From: Craspedostauros australis
Lineage: Eukaryota > Bacillariophyta > Bacillariophyceae > Mastogloiales > Achnanthaceae
Assembly: GCA_026770025.1 (NCBI GenBank)
Contig: JAMXDE010000003.1
Location: 1,860,001 to 1,924,000, forward strand
Direction of reading: 5' to 3'
Length of the DNA stretch: 64,000 nt
Notes under the pieces: generated by a model
The model's input: only the letters and a program-made list of their open reading frames with translations
Database searches by the model: none
Told to the model about the DNA's origin: nothing
Part shown: positions 40,451-51,116 of the stretch, in pieces
How the letters are laid out: each line of letters begins with the position of its first letter
How positions within the stretch are numbered: position 1 is the stretch's first letter
Program-made: the position numbers and the translations under genes

Positions 40451-41122
40451 GTTGTTGAGCTCGTGGCGAATGTTGCGTTGGTGATGGAATGTGTACTGTA
40501 TCCAACAAGCCGATGCGCAGCCGATACTCGGATGACAGGCCTGACACGTTCCTGTACCTGTGGCACTGGGTTATACTGTGTCAGTTCTGACGTGCTGACG
40601 ATGAATGGTGATGTTGCGGATCGATTAATGGCGACAATGATAGAGGTCGCAAAAGTGTTGGGGCAGCAGGAGCAGAAGCACGGAAGGAGCAACTCGAAGA
40701 AACAGTAAACGAGGGGAAGATTGAGTGGAGCCAGGAGAGCGCGAGTGAGAGTGAGGGCTAAAGCCTACCGATCAGATCGGGAGATGACTTGCTGTGATCT
40801 TGGTGGTGATTGCGCTAGTGATCGTACCGGTGGTCGTGCTGGAGGCACTTGTTGCCGTCGCCGATGGCGGTGATTTCTGAGGCGATGACGTTGGTTCTGT
40901 GCTTTTCGATTGGCAGGTCTTGCCTCTTTGCGATGATACGGACGGTTGGCATCAAGAGATCGGCCAGGATACTGTATTCAGTAATCGTGATGGGAAGGAG
41001 GAGCGAAGGGGGAGTACAACGCGATCAGCAAAACACGAAAAGTGTACCGCATCGTGCTTCGCGAAAGGGAGCATTCCGGCCGGGAAAGTCGCAAATTGCG
41101 ATTCCTCCAATCGTCGCTCGCA

Positions 41123-41154
41123 GAGAGGTACACGGGCGAAGCCCGTGCACTCTC
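41123..41154. other. Strong imperfect inverted repeat (hairpin)
   Basis: The core CACGGGC-GAA-GCCCGTG is a perfect 7-bp stem with a 3-base loop, and flanking GAGAG/CTCTC extends the stem to about 14 pairs with a bulge. No associated RNA gene is recognised. Confidence 0.6.
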
Positions 41155-42423
41155 GTTTTGTCTCCAACGCAAATCGCCAACCGTGACAAAAATGTGCATT
41201 CTTCGCTGGCATCCGAGTCACGCATTCAGAGAGCAGTTCCAAGCTACCAAACATGTTCGTACTCGTACTCGTGGCGTACGAGCCATCCATTCCCGCGCCA
41301 GTACAGAGTCTGCCTTCAACCCATGAACATCTCTGGAGGCACAGTCACATTTCGCGACCCCGAGGAAGCATCGTGTTTGAATTGCGAGAGAGTCGGAGAG
41401 ACAAACAGACAGAGAGATCTAGACGAAAGTTGGTTCGCGTTTTGGCTGCTGCACGACCCACGCGAGAGAATCAAGCCAAAATATCGTCAGAGAATCAACG
41501 ATGCTGACGAGAGGATGGTGCAGTCTGGGATGCCAGTACTCCATAAGTACTCTGTACCATTATGGGACGCGGCTCTCTCTCCCCAGAGGATGCAAAGCTC
41601 GATGTCTGACGCCGCCGTCGTGTTCTCTTGCTTCTGAGCGACAGATTTCCTCCTCCAAAGGTATCCCAGTCGCGAGATTTTCGTGTTGGCGCCATGCGTT
41701 GTGTCGTATAATACATCTTAGCACACGAGCGCAAAATTGCCACGACAATGCGAGAAGGGCCGGTTGTGAAGGCGTCATCGTTGGATGTGACAACATTTTT
41801 GCCAACGAGAGGAGCACGGCAAGACCTCTGCAGAGTGCAGTAGTCAAATGCTCTCGCAGGCCACAAATCAGCTTCTGTGTTCTGAAACTCGTGACGGAGG
41901 ATTTGTCTGCCGTTTCTGTGATTGGGGCGACGCCGAACTCAAACTCGCCCATGCTTTGGTAGACAGAACATCTTGTCCGGACAAGAATACTCCTGCGTTC
42001 TTCTCAACTCTTGTCTCTGGCCTTCTTGGTGGTCACTTTTTCCACCCGAAAAAAGAGAAGGGTCCAGCATCGCACTGCGAACAAGGCAAGGACAACGGAA
42101 AGATGACAAGAGACAACAAATGATTTCCTTCCTCGTACTTCAAGGCCGCCATTCTCGATGTTCTCCATCAATCACTCCGTCTGCTCTATCACAGTAACAG
42201 CTGATGCTTGGATGTATGGCTCAGGAGGTACAAGAAACTGTTGGCTTCAACTCACAAATGGAGACGGACAATTGGCCTTCTTTGCAGTGGGGAAAGGAGG
42301 CCTGTTGCGGCGCGACCTGCCACACAATCGTTGTCACTTGCCCTTCAGGAAAGCAAACTCCCCCATCGAACAAGACAAGCGAGAAAGAAAGTTTCGGCTT
42401 GGTTCGAGTAAGCACATAACAGA

Positions 42424-42702
42424 TCAACTCTTCTTCAATACCATGTACTGGTCTTGAAGACCCAAGGTGTGGTGCAATAGAATCGTGCCACAAATCGGCG
42501 AAAGATCGAACAGCGCATGAGATGAAGTGCACGCTGGAGAGAACGATGTGCTGAAGAAAGTCAGCTTCCGGACGATCTCATCAAAGAATGTGAAGCCATG
42601 AACAGCGCTGGAGCTGGAAGTCAGCGCAAGGTGGTCGCTCTTGATAGCGGCAGAGTGAAGGCATTGGCCCAGCATGTTGGTGGAACCGGTCGCATCGTAC
42701 TT
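42424..42702 (-). pseudogene. Possible orphan last exon or gene relic
   Basis: The minus frame reads about 93 codons of protein-like sequence (AIKYDATGSTNMLGQ, then FTFFDEIVRKLTFF, ending DQYMVLKKS before a stop at 42424). A pyrimidine-rich tract ending TTTAG sits just upstream at about 42725. I found no convincing upstream exon with an ATG, and no domain is recognised. It could be the last exon of an unrecognised gene, or a decayed gene. Confidence 0.28.
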
Positions 42703-45269
42703 GATCGCAACCCCCGTCTACGCTAAAGAGAAAGAGAGGCAGAGGCAAAGGCAGCAAAGATGAGGAGGAACTCGAGAGGTTGCTCTGCTGATGTATCGGC
42801 ATTCTACGTGCACTCTGCCCGATCTTGGGTGCCATGCTTTGCCGCGCTGGTCTATGGCCGTGGAGAGTTGCAATTCATTGAGATGTCGCCACGCCGTACA
42901 TGTACACAGGTCGGCATCTTTCCATACTCAGATGGTATAACACGATACATGCACGGATGCACACATGCATGCGTGTGCCTACCTACTCATACGTACCTGT
43001 TGGGCTGCCTAACGAAACGATCTCGAGGAAGTCACCAACGTATTGCATCCATTGCTTAAGCAGCAGCACGTTTCTACTCAGAAACTACAAGGGGACAGAT
43101 ACGCGTGCCAACACATTCGTAGGCAACCAACCATGATGCCAAAGATGGAACCGACCATTCTAATAGCATGGCGTTCAATCAATCACGAAGATTCAAGCAT
43201 GCTTCGGTCGCATGCCATGACAAACAATCGATGACAGCCTCAGGCCAACCCTCGAGGCAGAATCACAAGCCCGCATTGACGACACCGTGGATTCCAGCCT
43301 GACTCGTCGAAGCTGGACAATCCATTCATTCATTCATGGAGATATGATATGCGACGGAATGAGAAAATGACAACATCAGCCAAACCGAAGTGCGTATTAC
43401 ACATTCAATGATCATCACACATCATCGAAAGCACGTGATGCGGGCAACCCAAATAGAGTGCTCTCTCGAGAGTATGGCAGCAATGGAGTGGCGCCAACAA
43501 TGTCACACATTCCGTGGCGACTGATCGAGCACGAACATGGCATGCAGTATCGCTCTGGCGTGCCGCTGGACGTCGCACATGTACTCTGGAATATCTGGGT
43601 TTTGGTTGAGAGGCACTGCAACAGCTTTGACAAGTGCTGATGCATACTCCTATTCGTCGGTCATCGATGGTTGGACGCACGCTGAGTTGCTCGAATGGAA
43701 TGGATCGAATGATGACACCGAGCAATTCTTTTGGCCACGAGCCTCTCCACATACTCTCGACGGTAAGAGGGTTGTCCTTCACTGAACTGCCTTTGCGACG
43801 TGCATGCCTCGTCAAGAAATGGAGAAGGTTGTGTGGCTTCGTGTAACAGGACGATCTTCACCTCCACACATACTGTGCGTCAGACAAACCGGATGGAAAG
43901 CAATCCCATGCAATCAGAGGAATGGCCACACACTCACACCTTACGCCCGTGCGGTGTATCCATCGCTTCCGGATACAGGTAGTCGAGTACATTGCAAGTC
44001 GGCTGTATGAGCCAATGTTGTTGTCAATTCTCCTCATTGATTTGCATCCATCCTCTCTCTCTCTCTCTCTTCTTGTTCTTCTTGATCGGATATCTCTCCC
44101 ATGAGCTTCGTTTCGATTGTGCTGCAGGCAGAACAGGGATGGTCCACTACGATTTTACTTTGCGTAGATTGAAGATGGGATTGACTGGTGTGAATAGATC
44201 GCGCGAATGCGAACACGACAACAATGAGACTACGATTGTAGTATTTCAATTGGAACACGGTATCCGTGATTGAATGGCCCAAAATACAGCCGTATCTGAA
44301 AGGTCGTGTCCAAGTTCCGTTCAATCACAGGCTCCGAACGGGAGTTTTTGCGACTACAACAGATGTTGTTCCGGTAAACCTTCGACAACGGGGGAACTTC
44401 GAAAGAACAGGACACAAGCCAGATTCCTGACCAATCACATCGCACGATCCGGGTGCCTGTCACCAAGTCGCACGGTTTCTGGGTTCGTGTCGCGCGCTTT
44501 CGCGATATTCCCTGGCAGGAAGAACAAAGACGCTGATTCTATCTCAAGAACCCACTTGCGCTCCAACACCGCGGACGCAACCAAGACACAAAGCGATGCT
44601 TCGCAAGGATCCGACAGGAGATCGCAGTACCAAGAAAGCCAACAACCGCGTGGAAACACGCATCCGCTTCCAGTGCAAGTGCAACAGGAATGACGAATGA
44701 GGCGCTGTACGTGTCCTCACGCGCTCTTGCGCATCTGTGCTCGCACACACACACAAGTCCATGAGGATGGCAAGGAGGAAGCCTGAGAGGGAAAAAGAGC
44801 ACAAGAGGTTCGTCCGAGACAGAGAGAGCCAAGCAACACACTGAGAGTGACACCATAGCGCGAACATACCTCCGAATGCACAGAGCACCAATTGTACAAG
44901 CCACTACCAATAGTAGGACGCAGAGTACCACACAAAGGAAGAGAGGTGAACACAAACAACCAAAGACTCCAAGTGGACGAGCCCTTTCGCCAAACTGGTG
45001 ATTGTCAGAACGACACCGGCCGTGTATGAGTGGAGCACGAGTTCCAGTGGTTTGTACAATACGGTCGATACATCGATACGATCTATACGATCCATACGAT
45101 CCACTCTCCTCTATTTTTCACGAGAGCGCTCCCCTCGGGTGATGGCAACGATAGAGTCGCAGGACAGAGACAATCCCTACCGTCATCAGCACCAGCAAGA
45201 TCGCGCAGAGGCCGCCGCCATTTGTGGGAAGGAGCAGTGTCGCATGCAGCATCAGGAACGGGTGTGAGC

Positions 45270-45315
45270 AGAGTGGAGCATAGCAGAGTGGAGCATAGCA
45301 GAGTGGAGCATAGCA
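45270..45315. repeat. 15-bp tandem repeat, three copies
   Basis: Three exact copies of AGAGTGGAGCATAGC, located about 100 bases before the CRAL-TRIO-DUF6824 start codon, probably in its 5' UTR. Confidence 0.9.
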
Positions 45316-45410
45316 GAGAAGGAAAGACGAGAGCGCAGCAGAATACTACCACAAGCACAGGGAACTTCCTCAGCAACTTCCTCAGCAGTGGTGCTTGGAA
45401 CAACATCACC

Positions 45411-47285
45411 ATGAAGCGGTGCCATGGCCGCAGAGAACGGCGGGTGAAGCCGGAGCATGTGTCAAGCCTCTCCGCACCCTCGGTCTTCTCGCTGAGCTCG
45501 GACAGCGCCAGCACATCGTGCGATTCCGCCTGCAACCAAATCCCCTGCAGCGCCTCCTCCGCCCGCTCGAAGCGCAACCGCGTGACGCCCACCGAAGGAG
45601 AGGCCGCCGTCACGGACGCCTTGAACGACCTCTCGTTTCGCGAGCGCGTGACAGTCTTCGAGGAGATCCACGGCGTCAAGTCCACCAACAACGTCGAAGA
45701 GACGCCCGAGCTGCGCCAGACCAAGCTCCGGGAGCTGTACACCCGGATCTCGCAGATCAAGAAGCAGCATCGAACGTCCTACGATCTGGCCTTGCTCATG
45801 TCACCCAAATACGTGCAGGACCCGCAGTTCCTGCTCATGTTCTTGCGCGCCGACACCTTCGATGCCACGAAAGCGGCGCAGCGGTTGATCAAGCACTTTG
45901 AGTTCAAGGAGAAGCTCTTCGGACAGGACAACCTCGCCAAGGACATTGGCTGGGACGACCTCGATGAGACCGATCACCTGCTGGCCAACACCAACACGCT
46001 CATGCAGTATGACGATCTCAAGGATAATTCCGGGCGCACTGTTTGGGTGGCGGCGATGAATGATATCGTGGATCAGCGTGAGGATGGGACGGTGAGTCCT
46101 CTGTTCTTCTCGTCAGCTGCATTTTGTATTGAGCGTTGTGTGTTGTGTTGCCTATGGTATTCACTTTGGCTGTTGCGTTTGTTGCAATTGCTGCAGGTCC
46201 AGAAACCATGATCCGAATGGGTGGCCACGTTCCCTGCCCATCAGCGCGCCTCTCCCCTTGCTTTTTCTCTCACACCACATCTTCGCGCCTTCCATCTCCG
46301 CTCAATCCCCAATCCATCCACTACGCCAACACACCCACGCGCAGCCCATCGCACACGACCATTTGCTCCGCTTCGCATGGTGCGAAATCATGGCCCTTGT
46401 ACAGGGCAACCTCGATGCGCAACAACGCGGCATTGTCGGCGTGGGCTACATGGTGGGCTTGCAGAAGGAGAAATTCAGAGACGGTTCCACCGCCGACAAC
46501 CTCAAACTCATCATGGGCATGCCCTTCCGATATGCCGCATTGCATATCTGCTACGACAGTCCCAAGATGAAGCCAGTCATCAGTGTCCTGCAAGTCGTTG
46601 CCAACCTCCAGACCAAGGTCCGCTTCCGTGCTCATTTCGGTAAGTTATGGCGACGCAGCGATACATTCGCATTGGGGAGAGCATTTGTGTTTGTGCATGG
46701 TGCATGCGTGGGTGCAACCATTCGCATGATGCCTTGCCCTGCCTTACCTTGCCTTGACTTGACTGCAACTCACCGTCTCTTTCAATCCCTCTCATCCTGA
46801 TGTCCACGCAAACACAAACACACACAGGAACACACATGGAATGTCAGTATGAACTGATGGCATTCGGCATCAGCCAGAACATCTTCCCTATCGACAACGC
46901 AGGCAGCCTTCAAACCGAACGATACCAGCAACACATGGAACAACGCAAAGCCAACGAACGCCGGCAGCAAAAGATCATTGCCCAGTCCGGTGCCATCCCC
47001 TACCCCTGCTCCGCCGACGTCCTATTCGGCAAAGGCAAGGCCTACAACGACTTTCCCGGCAACCACCTTCTTTATCAGTACATTGATCGATACAAGGAAC
47101 AGTACCGCGATTCCAAGCTCAAGGATGAAAAGACGATCATTGCCGAGACCGTCCTCATGATGGTCAAGGAAAGTGGGGGACGGTTCCTCAAGCGCGCTGA
47201 CGATGACATGAAGGGATGGGTCAAGGTTCCGGACATTGCGGCTCGCAAGAAGATCAGCCATACGTTCCGCACGAGGATACGATAA
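45411..47285 (+). CDS. CRAL-TRIO protein fused to a diatom DUF6824 domain (three exons)
   Basis: Proposed exons: 45411-46091, 46345-46639 and 46828-47285, giving 477 residues. Intron donors are GTGAGT and GTAAGT, acceptors CGCGCAG and CACACAG, phases 0 and 1. Residues 1-80 are Ser-rich. CRAL-TRIO-N follows (DPQFLLMFLRADTFDATKAAQRLIKHFEFK), then the lipid-binding domain (GRTVWVAAMNDIV, RGIVGVGYMVG, FRYAALHICYDSPKM, KVRFRAHFG). The C-terminal 95 residues carry DVLFGKGKAYNDFPGNHLLYQY, SGGRFLKRADDDMKGWVKV and KISHTFRTR, the block I recognise as DUF6824, which is abundant in diatoms. The first part likely binds a lipid; the DUF6824 role is unknown. The start at 45411 is the last ATG before the conserved part; the frame is open upstream through repetitive 5' UTR-like sequence. 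It is an inverted paralogue of 38853-40450. Confidence 0.82.
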
Positions 47286-47639
47286 GTGTCAGAAGGGGGC
47301 ACACACGGTTAGAATTTATAATATAATATAATAACATTCTACTGTGAGCATTTTGTCCGCTGCTGCAATGCATGATACGAGTAATCACTCGTGGGGTACG
47401 TGGTTGCTGCGTGATCTCTGCTAGCCGTACCATCGTTGGCGTTGTTCTCATTCGGAATTTGCTGCCCAAACACAGGCAACGATGCCAAGGTGCATCACTG
47501 CGGAGCACTATGTAATTCTCTTGAGAGACTACTTCTATCATGCACGATACTTGAGTACTATATTTTCTTCTTCATTGCCCCTCGTGGGTTAGTACTCTTC
47601 TCTTCTAGTACGATACATTGTCGCATCCACATCCCCTTT
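47286..47639. other. Convergent 3' intergenic region
   Basis: 354 bases with an AT-only stretch (TTATAATATAATATAATAA) at about 47316-47335, placed like the AT-rich stretch after the stop of the gene at 3345. Probably 3' UTR and polyadenylation signals. Confidence 0.5.
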
Positions 47640-50600
47640 CTAAGAACGTGGCGGTCCTGGCTTCCCCCCTGAAGTGCTGCCCTCCTTGCCAGCGACTGGC
47701 GGTGGATTGCAATCAACACCGTCCTTACAACACGTTGTGCAGCAAGGGCAGTCCACTTCTTCGCAATCGGCAGTCAGCACTTCCAATTTCGTCAGGGTGC
47801 TGTTCTCCGCATCGCACAAAGGCATCGTCCCATTCAGGCCGTTGACCGCAAACGCAGCCTTCGTGAAAAAGGGCAAATCCAAGAGCTCGACAGGAATGCC
47901 TCCAGTGAAGGCGTTCTTGTATAGCGATAGTTCGTTGAGCGCGGTGATGTTCGCTAGTTCCACTGGAATCGCCCCGCGCATGTTGGTGTTCTGGATTTTT
48001 ATGTTTCGCAGGCTGGTCATGAGACCTAGCTCGGTGGGCAGGGTGCCCGAGAAGGTGCTGTCTGTGATACGGAGGCGATTTACGCCCGTGAGGAACCCCA
48101 GTTCAGATGGGAGTGGACTGGAAAGGTTGCTGAGTGCTTGCAGGGATAGCATGCGGAGGTTGGTGAGCTCACCGAATTCGGTGGGGAAGGTGCCTGGGAA
48201 TGGATTGCTGTGAAGGACCAACGATGTGAGAAAGGTGAGCTGCCCCAGCTGGGATGGAATCTGATTTTTGAACTGGTTGGAGTGGATGAAGATCGATCGC
48301 AGATCTATGGCCAGGCCGATTTCAGAGGGGAGGTGGGTGAACTGGTTGGAGCCTGCCTTGAAGACCCGCAGCTTGGATCCTTCGTAGAACAGCTCCGGAG
48401 GGATGTCGCCCGTGAATCCGTTGACCATGGCTTCGATCTCTTCCAGCTTGGTGAGATTCCCGAGCGATGCTGGCATGGTGCCATTCATCTGGTTACGAGT
48501 GATGAAGAGCTTCTCCAGCTGCGCTAGCTGACCAATTTCATCGGGCAGTCCCCCCGTGAACTGATTGTTTCCAAGAATGAGTTCGCGCAGCGCCTTGGCA
48601 TCCCCGATCTGGGTCGGGATGGGTCCAAACATCTGGTTGACTTCCATGTTCCATTCCGTCAGAGTATCGAAGGTGCCGATGAGCGATGAGATCGTTCCCG
48701 TGATTGCATTGTCAGCCATGGACCACATCCGGAGTTTGGTCAAGGACTGCCACCACGTGTCCGGGATGGAGCCGTCCAATTGCAGATGGCTCAAATCCAG
48801 ATGCGTCAGCTGTCTCAAGTTGTCATAGTCGGAGGGTAGCTGTCCAGTGATGCTGGTGTCGGACATGTCCATGTGGGTGAGACTCAAGGCATTGCCCAGG
48901 GCGACTGGCAGCGTGCCGTTGATGCGGCCATTGCCTGCGATGTTGAAGGTCAGGAGGGCATCCCAAACTGATCCGTAGTTGTCAGGTATTCCCATCTCGA
49001 TGTCATTGCCCGAAACATCGAACGACGTCATGGCCTTGCAATCTCCCAGCTGAGGAGGGAGGGCGCCGACCAACTGGTTGTTGGGAAACTCCATCGTCCT
49101 GATGGATTCCAGCAGGCCAAGTTCGAGTGGCAGTGTGCCTTGCAGGTTGTTGGCGGACAGCTGCAGGTACCAGACGAAGCCCTGCAGGTCGCAGACTGCC
49201 CCCTCATCCGAGATCCACCAATCGCACACGCTTTCGGAGGAGAGCCAGTTGGTGTTGACTTTCCAATTCTCGCCGTCAGTGGCGTAGAATAACGTGGCCA
49301 TGGCGTATCGCTCTAGCATGGTGGAGCGATCGACGGGGCCGTCCGAGATCAACCAAAGGAAGGCCTTGCGCTGTGGCGAATCGAGATCGTTTCGGACAGC
49401 CGCCCCACCATCGAAGGAGTTCGACGCGAGGATATCCAACACCTCGTTGGCCTCTCCGGACAATGTGGGTTGCATCGTCGGCATGGCGGACGGCCCCATG
49501 GATGGCTGAAAGGACGGGGTCCCTGTCGTTGGACTCATGGTTGGACTGTTGGACAGCGCTTCGCTGTCATCCGACGGACGCGTTGCCAGCACAGCTCCAA
49601 CGATGGCACCCACGACTGCCATGATGAAGATGATGAAGAGGATGCTCTTGGTGGGCGTCCAGAAGGACTCCTGCACTTCGGCCTCGACCGCTTGCGAGAG
49701 GATCTTTTCGCGCACCTGCTTTTCGATGTCGTTGGACGGCGCGGCTCCGCCCATGCCGTCGACTTCAACATGAGCATTGTCGATGGTGCTGTCCTTCCTG
49801 GCGGTGGTGCTGGGCGCATCGTCCTCGACGATGGTAGCCTCTGCGATGTGGTGCTGGAAGTACGGCGACTCCTCCATGGCGTTGGCAGCACTGAGCATGG
49901 TTATAGCAGCGTCATCGGCAGAGGCGTTGTTGTTGATGTCGTTAGTGTTGGGCGAGTGGAGGGCACTGCCTTGTCCCATCATGCCGCCCATGCGAATGGC
50001 GCCGGGGATCATGTTGAGGTCCTCTCCTGTCGCCGCGAGATGGTTGTGCGTACGGGCTCGATGTTCCAATGTGGTTGGTGGGGTGGAGTCGAAGAGATTG
50101 ACGGTGCTGACGGTACCGTCCATGCTGACCATGGTGGCACCTTGTCGCAACTGCGTTGGTTGCGCAGCGCCGGCACAGTTTCTGTCCTCGTCCATGCACA
50201 GCAGCCCATCGCTGTTGTCGGAGGAGTCCGCGTGTCGCTCAGCTGGCTCAGCATCGCGCGTCGTCTTCTTCGTGCCGTCGTGGGAGGCGAAGCCAGGCGC
50301 AGGCGCCGGCACGTACTGCGTTCCAGGAACCGACGCCGCCTTGCTGTTGCGAAGGTTGGCCTTGACATCGAGCTCGCTGCGGATGCTGCTGTCGCCTTGG
50401 CTGGTGCGGCTGTGGACGCCGATGGCGATTTCCTTCTCGGTGACGATGTCGGAGCTGCGCCCGTACAGCGATGAGGAGGAAGACGGCGGCACGAGGAGTT
50501 CCGACGATGCGAAGGAGGAGGTGGACGTGCGCAGGGAGATTGCCTGTTTGGCGTCCTTGCCCTGCCGTCTCGTGATCCTGCGCTGGGCTTGCCGTGCGGC

Positions 50601-51116
50601 GGAACTGACGGTGGATGCATCTTCGGATGCCGCAGATTCGATGGACGGACGTGCTGCTGCTCGCGTCGTGCGCGCGTCTGGTTTGGAAGACGGCCTGGCG
50701 GCATCGCCGACCAAGTCGTGCTCTGTGTCGCCCGATTGCGCGCGAGAGAGATTCAAGACGGCGGCTGCTGTCAGGCCCACCGAGGTTTCGGTTGGAGAGG
50801 TGGCGATGGCGTCCATTTGATTGTCCTGTGGTTGCTGTCGTTGTGGAGACATGGAAGCTGCTGCGATGGAAGGGGTTGCATCTGATGACAACGTTGGCAG
50901 CGTTGCAACGGTGGCAGATGCAGCGCTCTCGTTGTCATCCATCCTGGCTTCCGCCATGGCATGCGCTCGGCTGCTGGGCGAAGCTGAAGAGGATTGGAGT
51001 TGGCTCGGCATGCTGGCTGTCGATGGATCTCGTCCTTGGTCGATTTGTGAGCTTTCTCCGTCTCCATTGACACCAGATGGCTCCTCGTGCGGTATGTCTG
51101 TTCTCTCCATGGTCAT
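47640..51116 (-). CDS. Single-pass membrane leucine-rich repeat protein (diatom type)
   Basis: 1,158 residues. The N-terminal 480 residues are hydrophilic, Ser/Thr/Ala/Asp-rich and lack a signal peptide. A single membrane segment (SILFIIFIMAVVGAIVGAVLA, about 489-511) is followed by a PTMSPTTGTPSFQPSMGPS Ser/Pro spacer. The extracellular part then starts with a plant-like LRR N-terminal block (ATLFYATDGENWKVNTNWL, VCDWWISDEGAVCD) and about eighteen LRRs of the LxxNxLxGxIPxxLG type up to about residue 1105. The end is Cys-rich (CPCCTTCCKDGVDC). The order suggests type II topology with an intracellular N-terminus and no kinase domain. It is probably a cell-surface recognition or adhesion protein; the ligand is unknown. 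Confidence 0.88.
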   Translation of the reverse strand: MTMERTDIPHEEPSGVNGDGESSQIDQGRDPSTASMPSQLQSSSASPSSRAHAMAEARMDDNESAASATVATLPTLSSDATPSIAAASMSPQRQQPQDNQMDAIATSPTETSVGLTAAAVLNLSRAQSGDTEHDLVGDAARPSSKPDARTTRAAARPSIESAASEDASTVSSAARQAQRRITRRQGKDAKQAISLRTSTSSFASSELLVPPSSSSSLYGRSSDIVTEKEIAIGVHSRTSQGDSSIRSELDVKANLRNSKAASVPGTQYVPAPAPGFASHDGTKKTTRDAEPAERHADSSDNSDGLLCMDEDRNCAGAAQPTQLRQGATMVSMDGTVSTVNLFDSTPPTTLEHRARTHNHLAATGEDLNMIPGAIRMGGMMGQGSALHSPNTNDINNNASADDAAITMLSAANAMEESPYFQHHIAEATIVEDDAPSTTARKDSTIDNAHVEVDGMGGAAPSNDIEKQVREKILSQAVEAEVQESFWTPTKSILFIIFIMAVVGAIVGAVLATRPSDDSEALSNSPTMSPTTGTPSFQPSMGPSAMPTMQPTLSGEANEVLDILASNSFDGGAAVRNDLDSPQRKAFLWLISDGPVDRSTMLERYAMATLFYATDGENWKVNTNWLSSESVCDWWISDEGAVCDLQGFVWYLQLSANNLQGTLPLELGLLESIRTMEFPNNQLVGALPPQLGDCKAMTSFDVSGNDIEMGIPDNYGSVWDALLTFNIAGNGRINGTLPVALGNALSLTHMDMSDTSITGQLPSDYDNLRQLTHLDLSHLQLDGSIPDTWWQSLTKLRMWSMADNAITGTISSLIGTFDTLTEWNMEVNQMFGPIPTQIGDAKALRELILGNNQFTGGLPDEIGQLAQLEKLFITRNQMNGTMPASLGNLTKLEEIEAMVNGFTGDIPPELFYEGSKLRVFKAGSNQFTHLPSEIGLAIDLRSIFIHSNQFKNQIPSQLGQLTFLTSLVLHSNPFPGTFPTEFGELTNLRMLSLQALSNLSSPLPSELGFLTGVNRLRITDSTFSGTLPTELGLMTSLRNIKIQNTNMRGAIPVELANITALNELSLYKNAFTGGIPVELLDLPFFTKAAFAVNGLNGTMPLCDAENSTLTKLEVLTADCEEVDCPCCTTCCKDGVDCNPPPVAGKEGSTSGGKPGPPRS

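Larger units (their letters stand above)
40451..45410. other. Long gene-poor region between inverted CRAL-TRIO genes
   Basis: About 5 kb with no confidently supported gene. Many mid-size open frames exist on both strands but none shows a domain. The best fragment is the minus-strand exon-like stretch at 42424-42702. A strong hairpin lies at 41123-41154, a CT run at about 44052-44072 and a 15-bp repeat at 45270-45315. The outer edges must hold the promoters of the two CRAL-TRIO genes. Confidence 0.45.

Noticed and set aside
40849-41637. 262-codon plus-strand frame between the CRAL-TRIO genes
   Set aside because: No domain; composition drifts along the frame and it overlaps equally long frames on the other strand. 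A 104-residue part from 41323 looks slightly better but is still unsupported.
44274-44693. 139-codon plus-strand frame
   Set aside because: Low-information Ser/Arg/Gln composition, no domain and antisense frames of similar length.
49470-50820. Long plus-strand frames antisense to the membrane LRR gene
   Set aside because: The minus strand carries the membrane segment and LRRs; the antisense frames are composition artefacts.
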